In this document: piece after piece, positions 1 to 7,379 of the stretch
Layout of the letters: every line of letters starts with the position of its first letter
How positions within the stretch are numbered: position 1 is the stretch's first letter
Origin: Pseudoduganella umbonata
GTDB lineage: Bacteria; Pseudomonadota; Gammaproteobacteria; Burkholderiales; Burkholderiaceae_D
Length of the DNA stretch: 64,000 bases
Reading direction: 5' to 3'
NCBI RefSeq assembly: GCF_014192225.1
Contig: NZ_JACHXS010000007.1
Location: 1 to 64,000 of the forward strand
Notes under the pieces: generated by a model
Database searches by the model: none
What the model saw: the letters and a program-made list of their open reading frames with translations, nothing else
What the model was told of the DNA's origin: nothing
Program-made: the position numbers and the translations under genes

Positions 1-117
1 GTGTCGATCACCGTCAAGCTGATCTCCCCGATCGCGATGGAAGAAGGCCTGCGTTTCGCAATCCGTGAAGGCGGCCGTACCGTCGGCGCGGGTGTTGTAG
101 CCAAGATCCTGGGCTAA
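1..117 (+). CDS. tuf: Elongation factor Tu, C-terminal fragment (cut by window edge)
   Basis: The first 38 codons of the window read as the very end of EF-Tu: an ITVKLISPIAMEEGLRFAIR stretch, then EGGRTVGAGVV and the terminal KILG before TAA. EF-Tu is the GTPase that brings aminoacyl-tRNA to the ribosome; this part belongs to beta-barrel domain 3. The rest of the gene lies upstream of the window. A tuf copy immediately before rpsJ is the normal beta- and gammaproteobacterial arrangement (str operon end, S10 operon start), so the left edge of the window is ordinary. Confidence 0.95.
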   Translation: MSITVKLISPIAMEEGLRFAIREGGRTVGAGVVAKILG

Positions 118-134
118 GCTTTAGCGTTGATGCG

Positions 135-174
135 GCGGGACAGGGCGTGATATCATGCCGGTCCCGCTGCTTTT
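135..174 (+). terminator. Putative terminator after tuf
   Basis: Arms GCGGGAC (135-141) and GTCCCGC (161-167) enclose a second, imperfect inner palindrome around TGATATCA, and are followed by TGCTTTTATG. The T-run is short, so termination may be partial. It would separate tuf from rpsJ. Confidence 0.5.
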
Positions 175-216
175 ATGTTGAGCAGTCGCTGTAGTGTTGT
201 AAAGAGTTGCATATTT

Positions 217-245
217 CCATATTGCCGGAGAAGTGTTCGTACACT
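217..245 (+). promoter_or_regulatory. Possible rpsJ promoter (-10 TACACT)
   Basis: A TACACT hexamer at 240-245 lies 30 bases before the rpsJ start. The same -10 hexamer occurs in the better-formed promoter before rplC (8913-8918) and before rpsD (20700-20705). No good -35 box is seen at the right spacing, so this is weak. Confidence 0.3.
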
Positions 246-275
246 GCGCCGGTTCGTTCTTTTTAAGGAATCAGC

Positions 276-593
276 ATGTCCACCCCGAATCAAAAGATCC
301 GCATCCGCCTGAAGGCTTTCGACTACAAACTGATCGACCAGTCCGCACTGGAAATCGTTGACACCGCCAAGCGCACCGGCGCCGTGGTCAAAGGTCCGGT
401 TCCCCTGCCGACCCGCATCCAGCGTTTCGACGTGCTGCGTTCCCCGCACGTGAACAAGACCTCGCGCGACCAGTTCGAAATCCGCACCCACCAGCGCCTG
501 ATGGACATCGTGGATCCGACCGACAAGACTGTTGACGCACTGATGAAGCTGGACCTGCCGGCTGGCGTCGACGTCGAAATCAAGCTGCAGTAA
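276..593 (+). CDS. rpsJ: 30S ribosomal protein S10 (NusE)
   Basis: Protein of 105 aa, close to the family's usual 103, with the hallmark IRIRLKAFDYKLID start and the RSPHVNKTSRDQFEIRTH block. S10 is a 30S head protein and also, as NusE, part of transcription antitermination complexes. The ATG is preceded by AAGGAA at 5 bases. It should lead an S10 operon, but here a terminator follows at 657 and the next ribosomal gene, rplC, is 8.4 kb away. rpsJ is therefore likely transcribed alone or with tuf. Confidence 0.97.
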   Translation: MSTPNQKIRIRLKAFDYKLIDQSALEIVDTAKRTGAVVKGPVPLPTRIQRFDVLRSPHVNKTSRDQFEIRTHQRLMDIVDPTDKTVDALMKLDLPAGVDVEIKLQ

Positions 594-656
594 TCGATTC
601 ATCCGGATTCGTTGCATCGGGCGGCATCACTGACGTGACGGCCGCCGGATGAAAGA

Positions 657-690
657 ACGGGCACTTCGCATTGGCGGAGTGCCCGTTTTT
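657..690 (+). terminator. Intrinsic terminator after rpsJ
   Basis: Arms ACGGGCAC (657-664) and GTGCCCGT (679-686) extend inward by four further pairs and are followed by a T-run. Its position ends the rpsJ transcript before the accessory block. The opposite-strand PEP-CTERM gene ends at 755, so the hairpin may also serve that convergent transcript. Confidence 0.85.
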
Positions 691-754
691 CTTTGGCCAA
701 CACTTCTGGCCGCAGCTCCTGATCGAAACGGGCTATGCCAGTTTCACGACTGCG

Positions 755-1534
755 CTACGCACGACGGTCATGCTTGCCCGGCTTGCGGCGCCGGGCCGCG
801 GCTCCAACGACGAGCAGGCCCACGCCGAGCAATGCATACGTGGCTGGCTCGGGAACCGGTGCCAGCACCGCACCGTCGACGGAATAATAGAAGTAATCGC
901 GGATCTGCAGGCGTATCGTGGCATCCTCGGCTGTCGAGTTCGCATACGTGAGCTGGAACGGCTGCACCGCGTCGACACCGGCCGAATAGTCGATGGGCCG
1001 CACCAGTTCACTGAACGGATCCTCGTACGTGCCAGAAGGCCCCGGCCGTAGGGTGAGCGAGACCCCGCCTTCAAACTCGTTGGCGGCGTTCCAGCCCGAC
1101 AGCTGTGTGAACGTGTTGCCATCGACCACCAGCTGCGAGTTCGCCTTCACCGTCAGTGTGATTTCCTGCAGTCCGCGCACCGAGGCGAACGTGTATGTCA
1201 ATGCCGGCTCGGAATACGTGACGGTGCTATCGCCAAGTACGGTGGATACGCCGATCCCGGCGTGCGCACCGTAGATCGTCGTTTCGGCAGTGAAATTGCG
1301 CAGGCCGAGCACTTCCGTTTCGTGGCTGCGATAACCCTGCGGCCGGATCAGCGAGGCATCCAGCTCGGACCACGTGTCGGTCACGGCGAAGCCGGCGGTG
1401 GCGCCATCGTCCGGGGTAAGGTCGACGACGTGGAAGTTGATGCCCGAGGTGCCGAAGGCAAGGTTGTCGGCGTGCGTGGCGCCGGCGGCGGCGCAAAGGA
1501 TGGCCGCCAGGGCCATGGCTTGATGACGTTTCAT
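755..1534 (-). CDS. PEP-CTERM sorting domain protein (first of two)
   Basis: Exported protein of 259 aa. It has an N-terminal signal peptide (about residues 1-22, ending ATHA-D), a beta-rich middle of unknown function, and a C-terminal sorting tag: VPEP at residues 227-230, a hydrophobic helix, and an RRRK cluster. Such tags are recognised by exosortase/EpsH systems in biofilm-forming Gram-negatives (family knowledge); no exosortase gene is in this window. GGAGATCCA precedes the ATG. The gene sits 33 bases downstream of another PEP-CTERM gene on the same strand. Both open with an AD-N motif and a short VDLTPDDG or TDLDPNDA motif, so they look like diverged tandem paralogues. Confidence 0.85.
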   Translation of the reverse strand: MKRHQAMALAAILCAAAGATHADNLAFGTSGINFHVVDLTPDDGATAGFAVTDTWSELDASLIRPQGYRSHETEVLGLRNFTAETTIYGAHAGIGVSTVLGDSTVTYSEPALTYTFASVRGLQEITLTVKANSQLVVDGNTFTQLSGWNAANEFEGGVSLTLRPGPSGTYEDPFSELVRPIDYSAGVDAVQPFQLTYANSTAEDATIRLQIRDYFYYSVDGAVLAPVPEPATYALLGVGLLVVGAAARRRKPGKHDRRA

Positions 1535-1567
1535 TGGATCTCCACGGATAGGGGACAGGGGGCTGCG

Positions 1568-2317
1568 TTAGCTGCGCGACTGGCGCCGGCGTGCGGTCCA
1601 GCCGACGACGGCCAGGCCGACACCGAGCATCGCGTACGTGGAGGGCTCGGGCACGGGCGGGAAGATCGAACTGTGGGCCGTCAGCGATGACGACACATAG
1701 ACGATGAGCGGCGCGCTGCCGCGGTGGGTATAGGTAATGGACAAGTCGGTATCGACGCTGTCGGGCGCATCGAAGCCGTAAACGAATTCGCTGGTGCCCT
1801 GGTCGGCGGCGCCGACGCGGAAGATACTGGTCAGGCCGCTCGCCGTGCCGGGCAGTTCAGTACCGGTCTGCGTCCAATCCATCGCCAGGTGCCCCGTGAG
1901 CGTGATAGCCGTGTTCGGTTGCAGCGTGACGGGAATCCGGAAGGCCGTGTCGACCCAGCCGATACCATAGCCGCTCGAGGTCAACGAGACGCTCTGGTCC
2001 AGATTTGCGCCGATCGACCACGCGCCTGCGTAGGCGCCAACCTGGCCGCTGTCGCTGCCGGCAGTGCCTGGCCGCGCCTCCACCTCGCGGTCGATCTCCG
2101 TGCGTGGATCGAAACCCAGCAGCCACAGCGACCCGTCCGTAGAGCCCCGTCCGGGGTCCACTCCGCCAGGCGTATAGGCGTCATTCGGATCGAGGTCCGT
2201 CAGCGTGTAGCTGAAGTCGGTCAATTGTGCCGTGAGCGTGTTGTCGGCAAAGGCCGGTGCCGCGCACAGGCTCGCGGCAAGGATGACATGACGGAAAAGC
2301 AAAGGAACAGATTGCAT
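1568..2317 (-). CDS. PEP-CTERM sorting domain protein (second; can start inside the tla3 frame)
   Basis: Reading from the ATG at 2317 gives a 249 aa protein with its own signal peptide (ending APAFA-DN), a beta-rich body, and a C-terminal VPEP tag (residues 222-225), hydrophobic helix and TARRRQ end. A good ribosome binding site, GGGGAG, lies 6 bases before this ATG, so it can be made as an independent exported protein. The frame is open upstream all the way into the Tla3-like gene. The internal signal peptide only makes sense if translation starts here. It is paralogous to the gene at 755-1534. Confidence 0.75.
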   Translation of the reverse strand: MQSVPLLFRHVILAASLCAAPAFADNTLTAQLTDFSYTLTDLDPNDAYTPGGVDPGRGSTDGSLWLLGFDPRTEIDREVEARPGTAGSDSGQVGAYAGAWSIGANLDQSVSLTSSGYGIGWVDTAFRIPVTLQPNTAITLTGHLAMDWTQTGTELPGTASGLTSIFRVGAADQGTSEFVYGFDAPDSVDTDLSITYTHRGSAPLIVYVSSSLTAHSSIFPPVPEPSTYAMLGVGLAVVGWTARRRQSRS

Positions 2318-4042
2318 ACGCGACTCCCCAAACTGGAATGGAAGGCCGGCAGCGGCCGGCGGGCATGCGTTGCTCTTGCGCTTCTCGTCTGGAGGAGGAC
2401 TGATGAAAACGATGCTGGCACCCTCGGTTTCGCGCATGTTTACGGCGGCTGACGTACCGCCAGCGTTATAGCTGCCCATGACGCCCAGCGCCATCTGTAC
2501 GAAGAACGTAGCGGCGCCCATGTTGCCAATGCGATGGTCGGTATTGATGAACTGCTCGGTCTTGCCGGTATCGATTTCCGGACCACCCTGCTCGGCGTAC
2601 CGGTGCAACAAGGTCTCGAACGCTATTTGTTGCTCAGGGTGTTTGCCGAATGCGCCGATGATGCGGGCTGGGCCTTTGGTGCGCTCTGCTTCGGGTAGCG
2701 TTTGCAGCGCCTGTTGCCAGCCTTCTTCGAGCAATTTTTGCCGCTGCTCGCGGCGTGTAACTGGCTTGCCGTGTTCGTCTTCGAAACGGACAAACACTGG
2801 GCGGTGGATGAAGCCGAGTGTGGGCAAGTTGTCGAACGCGGCGAGCTGGTTGCTGTTCCAGGAAACAGGGAACCAAGGCGTCGGTTTCCAGTTCTTCGGC
2901 GGCTGAGCGCCCCAGCGATTGAAGTAGCCCAGGAAAGGAGCGACATCGCTGGCATCGGTGCGCTTGCGTTTGGCAAAGGCGTCGGCGGTGGCGAGCCATT
3001 CGGCGACGGTAGGTTGGCGACCAACGGGTACAATCTTGCCGGGATTTGCCAACCGCTCAAGCGTCGGCACACTGTCTTGCAGAGCGAAATAGGTACGGCG
3101 CAGGGTCTCCTGCAGGTAATTGTTGTCAGGATCTTCCCAAGCAAAGGTACGCAAAGGTTCGACGCGCTCGCGCCTGGCCAGGACGATCACGGAAGTAGAG
3201 TCGGGAATTTCGGGAATATAGTAACCATCTGGCATCAAACTCGGTGTGCCACGAGGGCGAGTACTGTTGCGAGAGTCCAAGCTATCTTCCGCTAAGAGCA
3301 CGATGAATGGCACATCAGGATGGCGATCGAAAAATTTAAAGACTTCTTCAAGCAACCGATCGGGCCTTTCAGCCAGTTTCCAAGGAGCGGTTACGAACAA
3401 GTGCCATGCTAAACCCGTGCCGACTGCGCTTGCCGCTAATCCAGCGATTGGTCTCGCCGGGCCAGGCTGCTGGTCAGGGTCGAGGATTGGCCCCCCCGCA
3501 TAAAAGGAGGGGACTCCCCAAAACATTGGTATTGGGCCGATTGCATTTTCCAGTGCATCACAAGCGCGGCCACCACTAACACCCCCTTTGTCATTACCAG
3601 ACCATTCGTATTTTTTAGGGTCCTGTTCACGAATAGTTTTGTAGGCGGTGCCGGACTGCAGCACATCCCATAATTTCTGCTGGCGATATTTTTCGACGGT
3701 CGTGCCTACGCTGACCACTTCAAGTACGTATTCGCGCTGAGTTTGCTCAGATTTGCTAGCGGACTGTTCGCGCTTGAGTAGTTCCGCTTTTTCCTTCCAA
3801 GCCTTCTCACGAGCGTCGGCATCTCGAATAGCAGTCACCCAACTACTTCCAAATACGAACCCAATGATCACGATCGGCAGCCCAATCCACTGCAGTTTGT
3901 CCATCGTCGTCTCCGATTCAATACCAAGTACACCGACTCCGAAAATTATCCATAGTGGAATTGAAAGAAGCATTACCCCAAGAGACCCAGCGGCATACGT
4001 CCTTTTCTGCGGACGGCGTACAGTGTCGGTATTAGCATTCAT
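1568..4042 (-). CDS. Tla3-like T6SS lipase adapter, reading through into a PEP-CTERM protein
   Basis: From the ATG at 4042, which overlaps the lipase stop as ATGA and has AAGGA 7 bases upstream, the frame runs 824 codons without a stop. Residues 1-575 look like the Tla3 family (formerly DUF2875). There are two N-terminal hydrophobic segments (about 20-40 and 46-62), then a soluble domain with a WHLFVTAPWKLAERPDRLL block and an ending ASIVFISPPPDEKRKS. In Pseudomonas aeruginosa Tla3 loads the lipase Tle3 onto VgrG2b. Homologues continue past the ISPP block; here the native end is missing and the frame enters the PEP-CTERM gene at 2317. This could be a deletion that removed the tla3 terminus, or an assembly error. 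A longer GTG start at 4132 is possible but unlikely. Confidence 0.7.
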   Translation of the reverse strand: MNANTDTVRRPQKRTYAAGSLGVMLLSIPLWIIFGVGVLGIESETTMDKLQWIGLPIVIIGFVFGSSWVTAIRDADAREKAWKEKAELLKREQSASKSEQTQREYVLEVVSVGTTVEKYRQQKLWDVLQSGTAYKTIREQDPKKYEWSGNDKGGVSGGRACDALENAIGPIPMFWGVPSFYAGGPILDPDQQPGPARPIAGLAASAVGTGLAWHLFVTAPWKLAERPDRLLEEVFKFFDRHPDVPFIVLLAEDSLDSRNSTRPRGTPSLMPDGYYIPEIPDSTSVIVLARRERVEPLRTFAWEDPDNNYLQETLRRTYFALQDSVPTLERLANPGKIVPVGRQPTVAEWLATADAFAKRKRTDASDVAPFLGYFNRWGAQPPKNWKPTPWFPVSWNSNQLAAFDNLPTLGFIHRPVFVRFEDEHGKPVTRREQRQKLLEEGWQQALQTLPEAERTKGPARIIGAFGKHPEQQIAFETLLHRYAEQGGPEIDTGKTEQFINTDHRIGNMGAATFFVQMALGVMGSYNAGGTSAAVNMRETEGASIVFISPPPDEKRKSNACPPAAAGLPFQFGESRMQSVPLLFRHVILAASLCAAPAFADNTLTAQLTDFSYTLTDLDPNDAYTPGGVDPGRGSTDGSLWLLGFDPRTEIDREVEARPGTAGSDSGQVGAYAGAWSIGANLDQSVSLTSSGYGIGWVDTAFRIPVTLQPNTAITLTGHLAMDWTQTGTELPGTASGLTSIFRVGAADQGTSEFVYGFDAPDSVDTDLSITYTHRGSAPLIVYVSSSLTAHSSIFPPVPEPSTYAMLGVGLAVVGWTARRRQSRS

Positions 4043-6330
4043 GCCGCATCCTTTGGCTGCGTCACCCGCTTTCCATGCATGGTTTCTGATATGACGATCC
4101 GCCATAACTTTCCTGTCAATACCGGTAAGCACAAAGGTAAAACGCCACTACTGTAATAATCAGCGTTACCTTCGATCAGCTCCTTACGCCACGCCAGCTC
4201 ATCTTCCCAATAAATTCGGAATTTTTCGAGAAACTCATTCCATAGAACGATCTTCGGCCGATTCTTATCGAGAGAATCTATCTTCTTCAACCTCCAATCC
4301 GCCACCGCACACAAATACGCATAAAAATTCGGATCACTGCTCGCTTTTCCTCCGCCAATGGCCACGTCATACGCAGTCACCCGCCGATGATTTTCCCGGC
4401 TGCCGATGATCGACCCATGAAAGGATTTCCCGCTGACGTCCTGTTGCCAGCGTAGCCGGGCTGCATTGGGGCTTTCCTGGATATAGGCAACCACCTTGCC
4501 CTCGGGCGTACGAAAAGCGCGAGGAATGGTGAATAGATCGTCTGGCGTTTTGGCGAGCGGAACCTTTTCCGCGTTGTATTGCCTGGCCAGCAGGTCCAGT
4601 TCAGCCTTGGTCAAGTTCTCGCGGAATGCCGGAAAGCGCTGCGGTCCAGCAGGCTCGGGGCGGATCTCTGTCCAGACACGCAGGTCGTTGCTGGCTGTAG
4701 CGATGGCGGCATCGATCGGGTCCACTTCTTCGCAGGGACCCCGGTCCTCAACGGGCAAGCGCGACCTTGGAGAATTCGATGGCAGCTTATCCGCATCGAT
4801 TTGATTGCCGCGCAGGTCGGCGCGGCACGGCTTGGCCAGCGCCTCGCCATTGATGCGCCGAATACCATAACGCTGTTCAATGGGACTGGCACGCGGGTCG
4901 ACCGGCCAGGTTGCCACTGGCAAGCGCTTGCGCCAACTGCGTCCGTCGGCTTCGACGTGCGCCTTGTCGTCTTCTACTTTCGTGCGCCCATCTCTGTCCT
5001 TGCTTTCCACACGCAGCGGGAAGTCGTGCGGCGGTTGCCCTACCAAAGTCCATTCGAACTTGCCGGTATGCGGATCAAAACGGGTCTTGTCGGTAAACAC
5101 GCGTTGTAGAAACGAAGCGCCCAGTTCCTCCAGCGGCCTGCGCGTGACGCTATGGGGCGCCCAGCGGACCGGCCCCATGAGCCTTGTCTTTCCGGTCTGG
5201 TAGTCGTACACCTTTTCCTGCTCAGGCTTGTATTCCGTGCCGTCGATAAAATCCGGCACGCCTTGCCAGCCGATGCCTTGCACATTGTCGAGTGCTACCG
5301 TCATGTCTTCCGGGCAGAAGTACAGGTAGACCTTGCCGCGGTTGTCGCGGTCGGCAGTGGCTTTCCAGCGCTGGTCGACCATGCCGCAATGCTGGGCGTC
5401 GTCATTGAGCGAAGCGAATGCCGGAGTGCTGGCCTTCGCACTGGCTACCCCGCGCACGATATTGACCAGTGTCTGCAGGCGAGCATGCATGGTTTGCCGC
5501 GCTCCAATCAGGTGGTAGCAAGGTTCCATCATGTGATCGATGCCACTGCGGATTTTCTCGAATTGCTTCAATCCCCAGTTTGCGTTTTCATCCAGGCCGT
5601 AGGGCGGGTGGGTGAGCACGAGGGTGTCGGCAGGACGCAACCCCTGTTCCATGAGGAAGGCTTGCGCGAGCAGACTCAGCAGACAACCTTGACTATGGGC
5701 GACAAGTGTCACGGTTTCGTTGGCATCGTAATCGCGGATCATTGAGATCAGGGCGGCCAGGCGGCGCGCCGCCAGGATCATGTACATGCGCCCTGGAGCA
5801 CTGAGAAGGGGACGGATGGGATCTCCGACCGGATCAAAGGGTGCGCAGGTGCCCTTGTTCCACATGTCCGGAATGGTATTGGTGGCGTTGCCGAATGGCC
5901 CGCCTCCCTTGGACAGGTCCTTGTCCAGGCGGTTCCCGTAGCGATCCACTTTCTGGCCATTGACGAGCTTGGTTTCTCCGGTCAGCTCCCGGTATCCCCA
6001 ATAAAAAGGAATGATCGGACTATTGGTATCGCCATCCGCCGTTCGTTTGTAGAACACCGCGTCGGGATCTTCGACCACGCTCTTTTTATCGGCGTCCGCA
6101 GGGTTTTTGTATCTGGCTGGCTTGAATCGCCGCAGCAACCGGTCTTCCAGCCCGGCGCACAGCCCTTCTTCCACGGCAGCGTAACTGGTGCCTACATCGT
6201 TGACGCCATGCACAACGATGATGTTGCCGGGAAGCCGGCGACGAACTGCCGTGCCTTTCGTTTGCGTTCGACCCGGCTCCAGCACGGCATCACGGCAGCC
6301 GATCTCGTAGGGAATCTTTTGGTAGCCCAT
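4039..6330 (-). CDS. T6SS phospholipase effector, Tle3-like
   Basis: Protein of 763 aa. Near the N-terminus is an alpha/beta hydrolase core: NIIVVHG (His41-Gly42, oxyanion region), then VTLVAHSQG with candidate nucleophile Ser213 in A-H-S-Q-G. The long remainder, including repeated WxP/RWAPHS segments, resembles the DUF3274-containing Tle3 lipases injected by T6SS to degrade membrane phospholipids. No signal peptide is seen, as expected for a T6SS cargo. The start ATG follows TAGGAGCAAGC, immediately after the vgrG remnant's stop. The order vgrG, lipase, adapter matches P. aeruginosa vgrG2b/tle3/tla3. The immunity gene (tli3), which sits between vgrG and tle3 there, is absent; only 8 bases separate the two genes here. 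Confidence 0.8.
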   Translation of the reverse strand: MGYQKIPYEIGCRDAVLEPGRTQTKGTAVRRRLPGNIIVVHGVNDVGTSYAAVEEGLCAGLEDRLLRRFKPARYKNPADADKKSVVEDPDAVFYKRTADGDTNSPIIPFYWGYRELTGETKLVNGQKVDRYGNRLDKDLSKGGGPFGNATNTIPDMWNKGTCAPFDPVGDPIRPLLSAPGRMYMILAARRLAALISMIRDYDANETVTLVAHSQGCLLSLLAQAFLMEQGLRPADTLVLTHPPYGLDENANWGLKQFEKIRSGIDHMMEPCYHLIGARQTMHARLQTLVNIVRGVASAKASTPAFASLNDDAQHCGMVDQRWKATADRDNRGKVYLYFCPEDMTVALDNVQGIGWQGVPDFIDGTEYKPEQEKVYDYQTGKTRLMGPVRWAPHSVTRRPLEELGASFLQRVFTDKTRFDPHTGKFEWTLVGQPPHDFPLRVESKDRDGRTKVEDDKAHVEADGRSWRKRLPVATWPVDPRASPIEQRYGIRRINGEALAKPCRADLRGNQIDADKLPSNSPRSRLPVEDRGPCEEVDPIDAAIATASNDLRVWTEIRPEPAGPQRFPAFRENLTKAELDLLARQYNAEKVPLAKTPDDLFTIPRAFRTPEGKVVAYIQESPNAARLRWQQDVSGKSFHGSIIGSRENHRRVTAYDVAIGGGKASSDPNFYAYLCAVADWRLKKIDSLDKNRPKIVLWNEFLEKFRIYWEDELAWRKELIEGNADYYSSGVLPLCLPVLTGKLWRIVISETMHGKRVTQPKDAA

Positions 6331-6338
6331 GCTTGCTC

Positions 6339-7100
6339 CTATGCGTTGCCCGTGCTGCTCATCACGACGATCGACGCCATTTGCATTGTGTCCCGTGCCA
6401 CGACTTCCGACTTGCCGGCAGCATCGCTGCGGCCTTCCATGCTGCTGCCATCCTCGACGGCAATCTTCACGTTCGCGCCGGGGACTGGGGTGCGCACGAG
6501 CGGCTCGTCACCCGGGACGCCGTCTTCAAAATGCACGAGGAATTGCTGGTCTGCGCCTGCGCTGTTGAAAGCAGGCAGCTCGGCCGCCATCGTGCCCGGG
6601 GCATCGAAGGTGAATTCGGGCGCAAGAAACTTCAGCGGGTTCTTGCTGCCCAAAGTGATGCTGCCGTCGCCGATCTTGATGAACGAGCCATCGTCCGCCA
6701 CCAGTTCGATCACCTTCGCCATCGCGCGAAGCTTGCCTTCCGAGGAGGTCAGCGTGAGATTGCGCGCCGCGTTCACGATGGTGTCGTCGTGCTGGCTTTG
6801 CAGCAGCAGTTTTCCCTGATGGGCGATGGCGCTCAGACCGTCATGGTGCGAGAACAGCGAAATACCCTTGCCGGCATTGAGCGTGAAGCGTTGCCCCGCG
6901 GTCAGTTGCAAATGCTGTTGTGCCACGGTGTCGATGCTCGTTCCGGCATACGTCACCACGGCCTTCGAGGTGGCGAATCCCATGCCAGCCGGGGCGGTAA
7001 TGGCGATGACAGGCTCGGCGGGCGGGTGTGCCTTGGGATCAGTGTTGCTGCCGGCCTCCCATGCATTGAAGCGCGCACGCAGCGCATCCTGCTCCTGGCT
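6339..7100 (-). pseudogene. VgrG C-terminal remnant (DUF2345 region), 5' end lost
   Basis: The frame ending at 6339 encodes only the tail of a T6SS spike protein. From about 7100 it reads SSQEQDALRARFNAWE, then the DUF2345 hallmarks ITAPAGMGFAT, QHLQLTAGQRF, LFSHHDGLSAIAH and QSQHDDT, and a short beta-rich end with VEDG...DTMQM. The gp27/gp5-like spike base (roughly the first 500 residues) is missing. No in-frame start lies upstream of the internal ATG at 6983. Upstream the sequence switches frame into the beginning of tssF. A product begun at 6983 (214 aa) could at most be a free tip domain. Confidence 0.75.
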
Positions 7101-7198
7101 GCTTGCGGAAAGCGCTTGGCGAATTCGGGGCCAAGGCGCCCATTGATCGACAGTTCGCGTTCGAAATAGCTGAGTAGCTGTTGAATACCCTGAGTCAT
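7101..7198 (-). pseudogene. tssF N-terminal remnant
   Basis: From the ATG at 7198 about 33 codons resemble the start of the T6SS baseplate protein TssF (ImpG/VasA): IQQLLSYFEREL, then LGPEFAKRFPQAA. The normal protein is about 600 aa. After roughly position 7100 the homology stops and the neighbouring frame becomes VgrG. The simplest reading is a deletion joining the fifth percent of tssF to the last third of vgrG. The assignment rests on this short motif alone. Confidence 0.55.
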
Positions 7199-7379
7199 GA
7201 CACCTCCGCCGTAGAGAGGTGATTATCCGGAAGTGCCAGTCAGGCTTCGTTGCGCCAGCGCAAGTATTTCGTTTGAGAAATTGGGGCGTGCCTGTCGCGC
7301 ATCGGCAGCTATTTGTGTCCGCGCAAAGTAATGCAGTGAGGAAACATTCATGCTGGCTCTTTCTCGCAAAAGGAGCATC

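Noticed and set aside
4043..4132. Longer GTG start for the Tla3-like gene
   Set aside because: It would overlap the lipase gene by over 90 bases; the ATGA overlap at 4042 with AAGGA upstream is the normal arrangement.
6984..7200. An intact VgrG starting upstream of 6983
   Set aside because: The VgrG frame has no start codon before it meets non-homologous sequence, and the spike base is missing.
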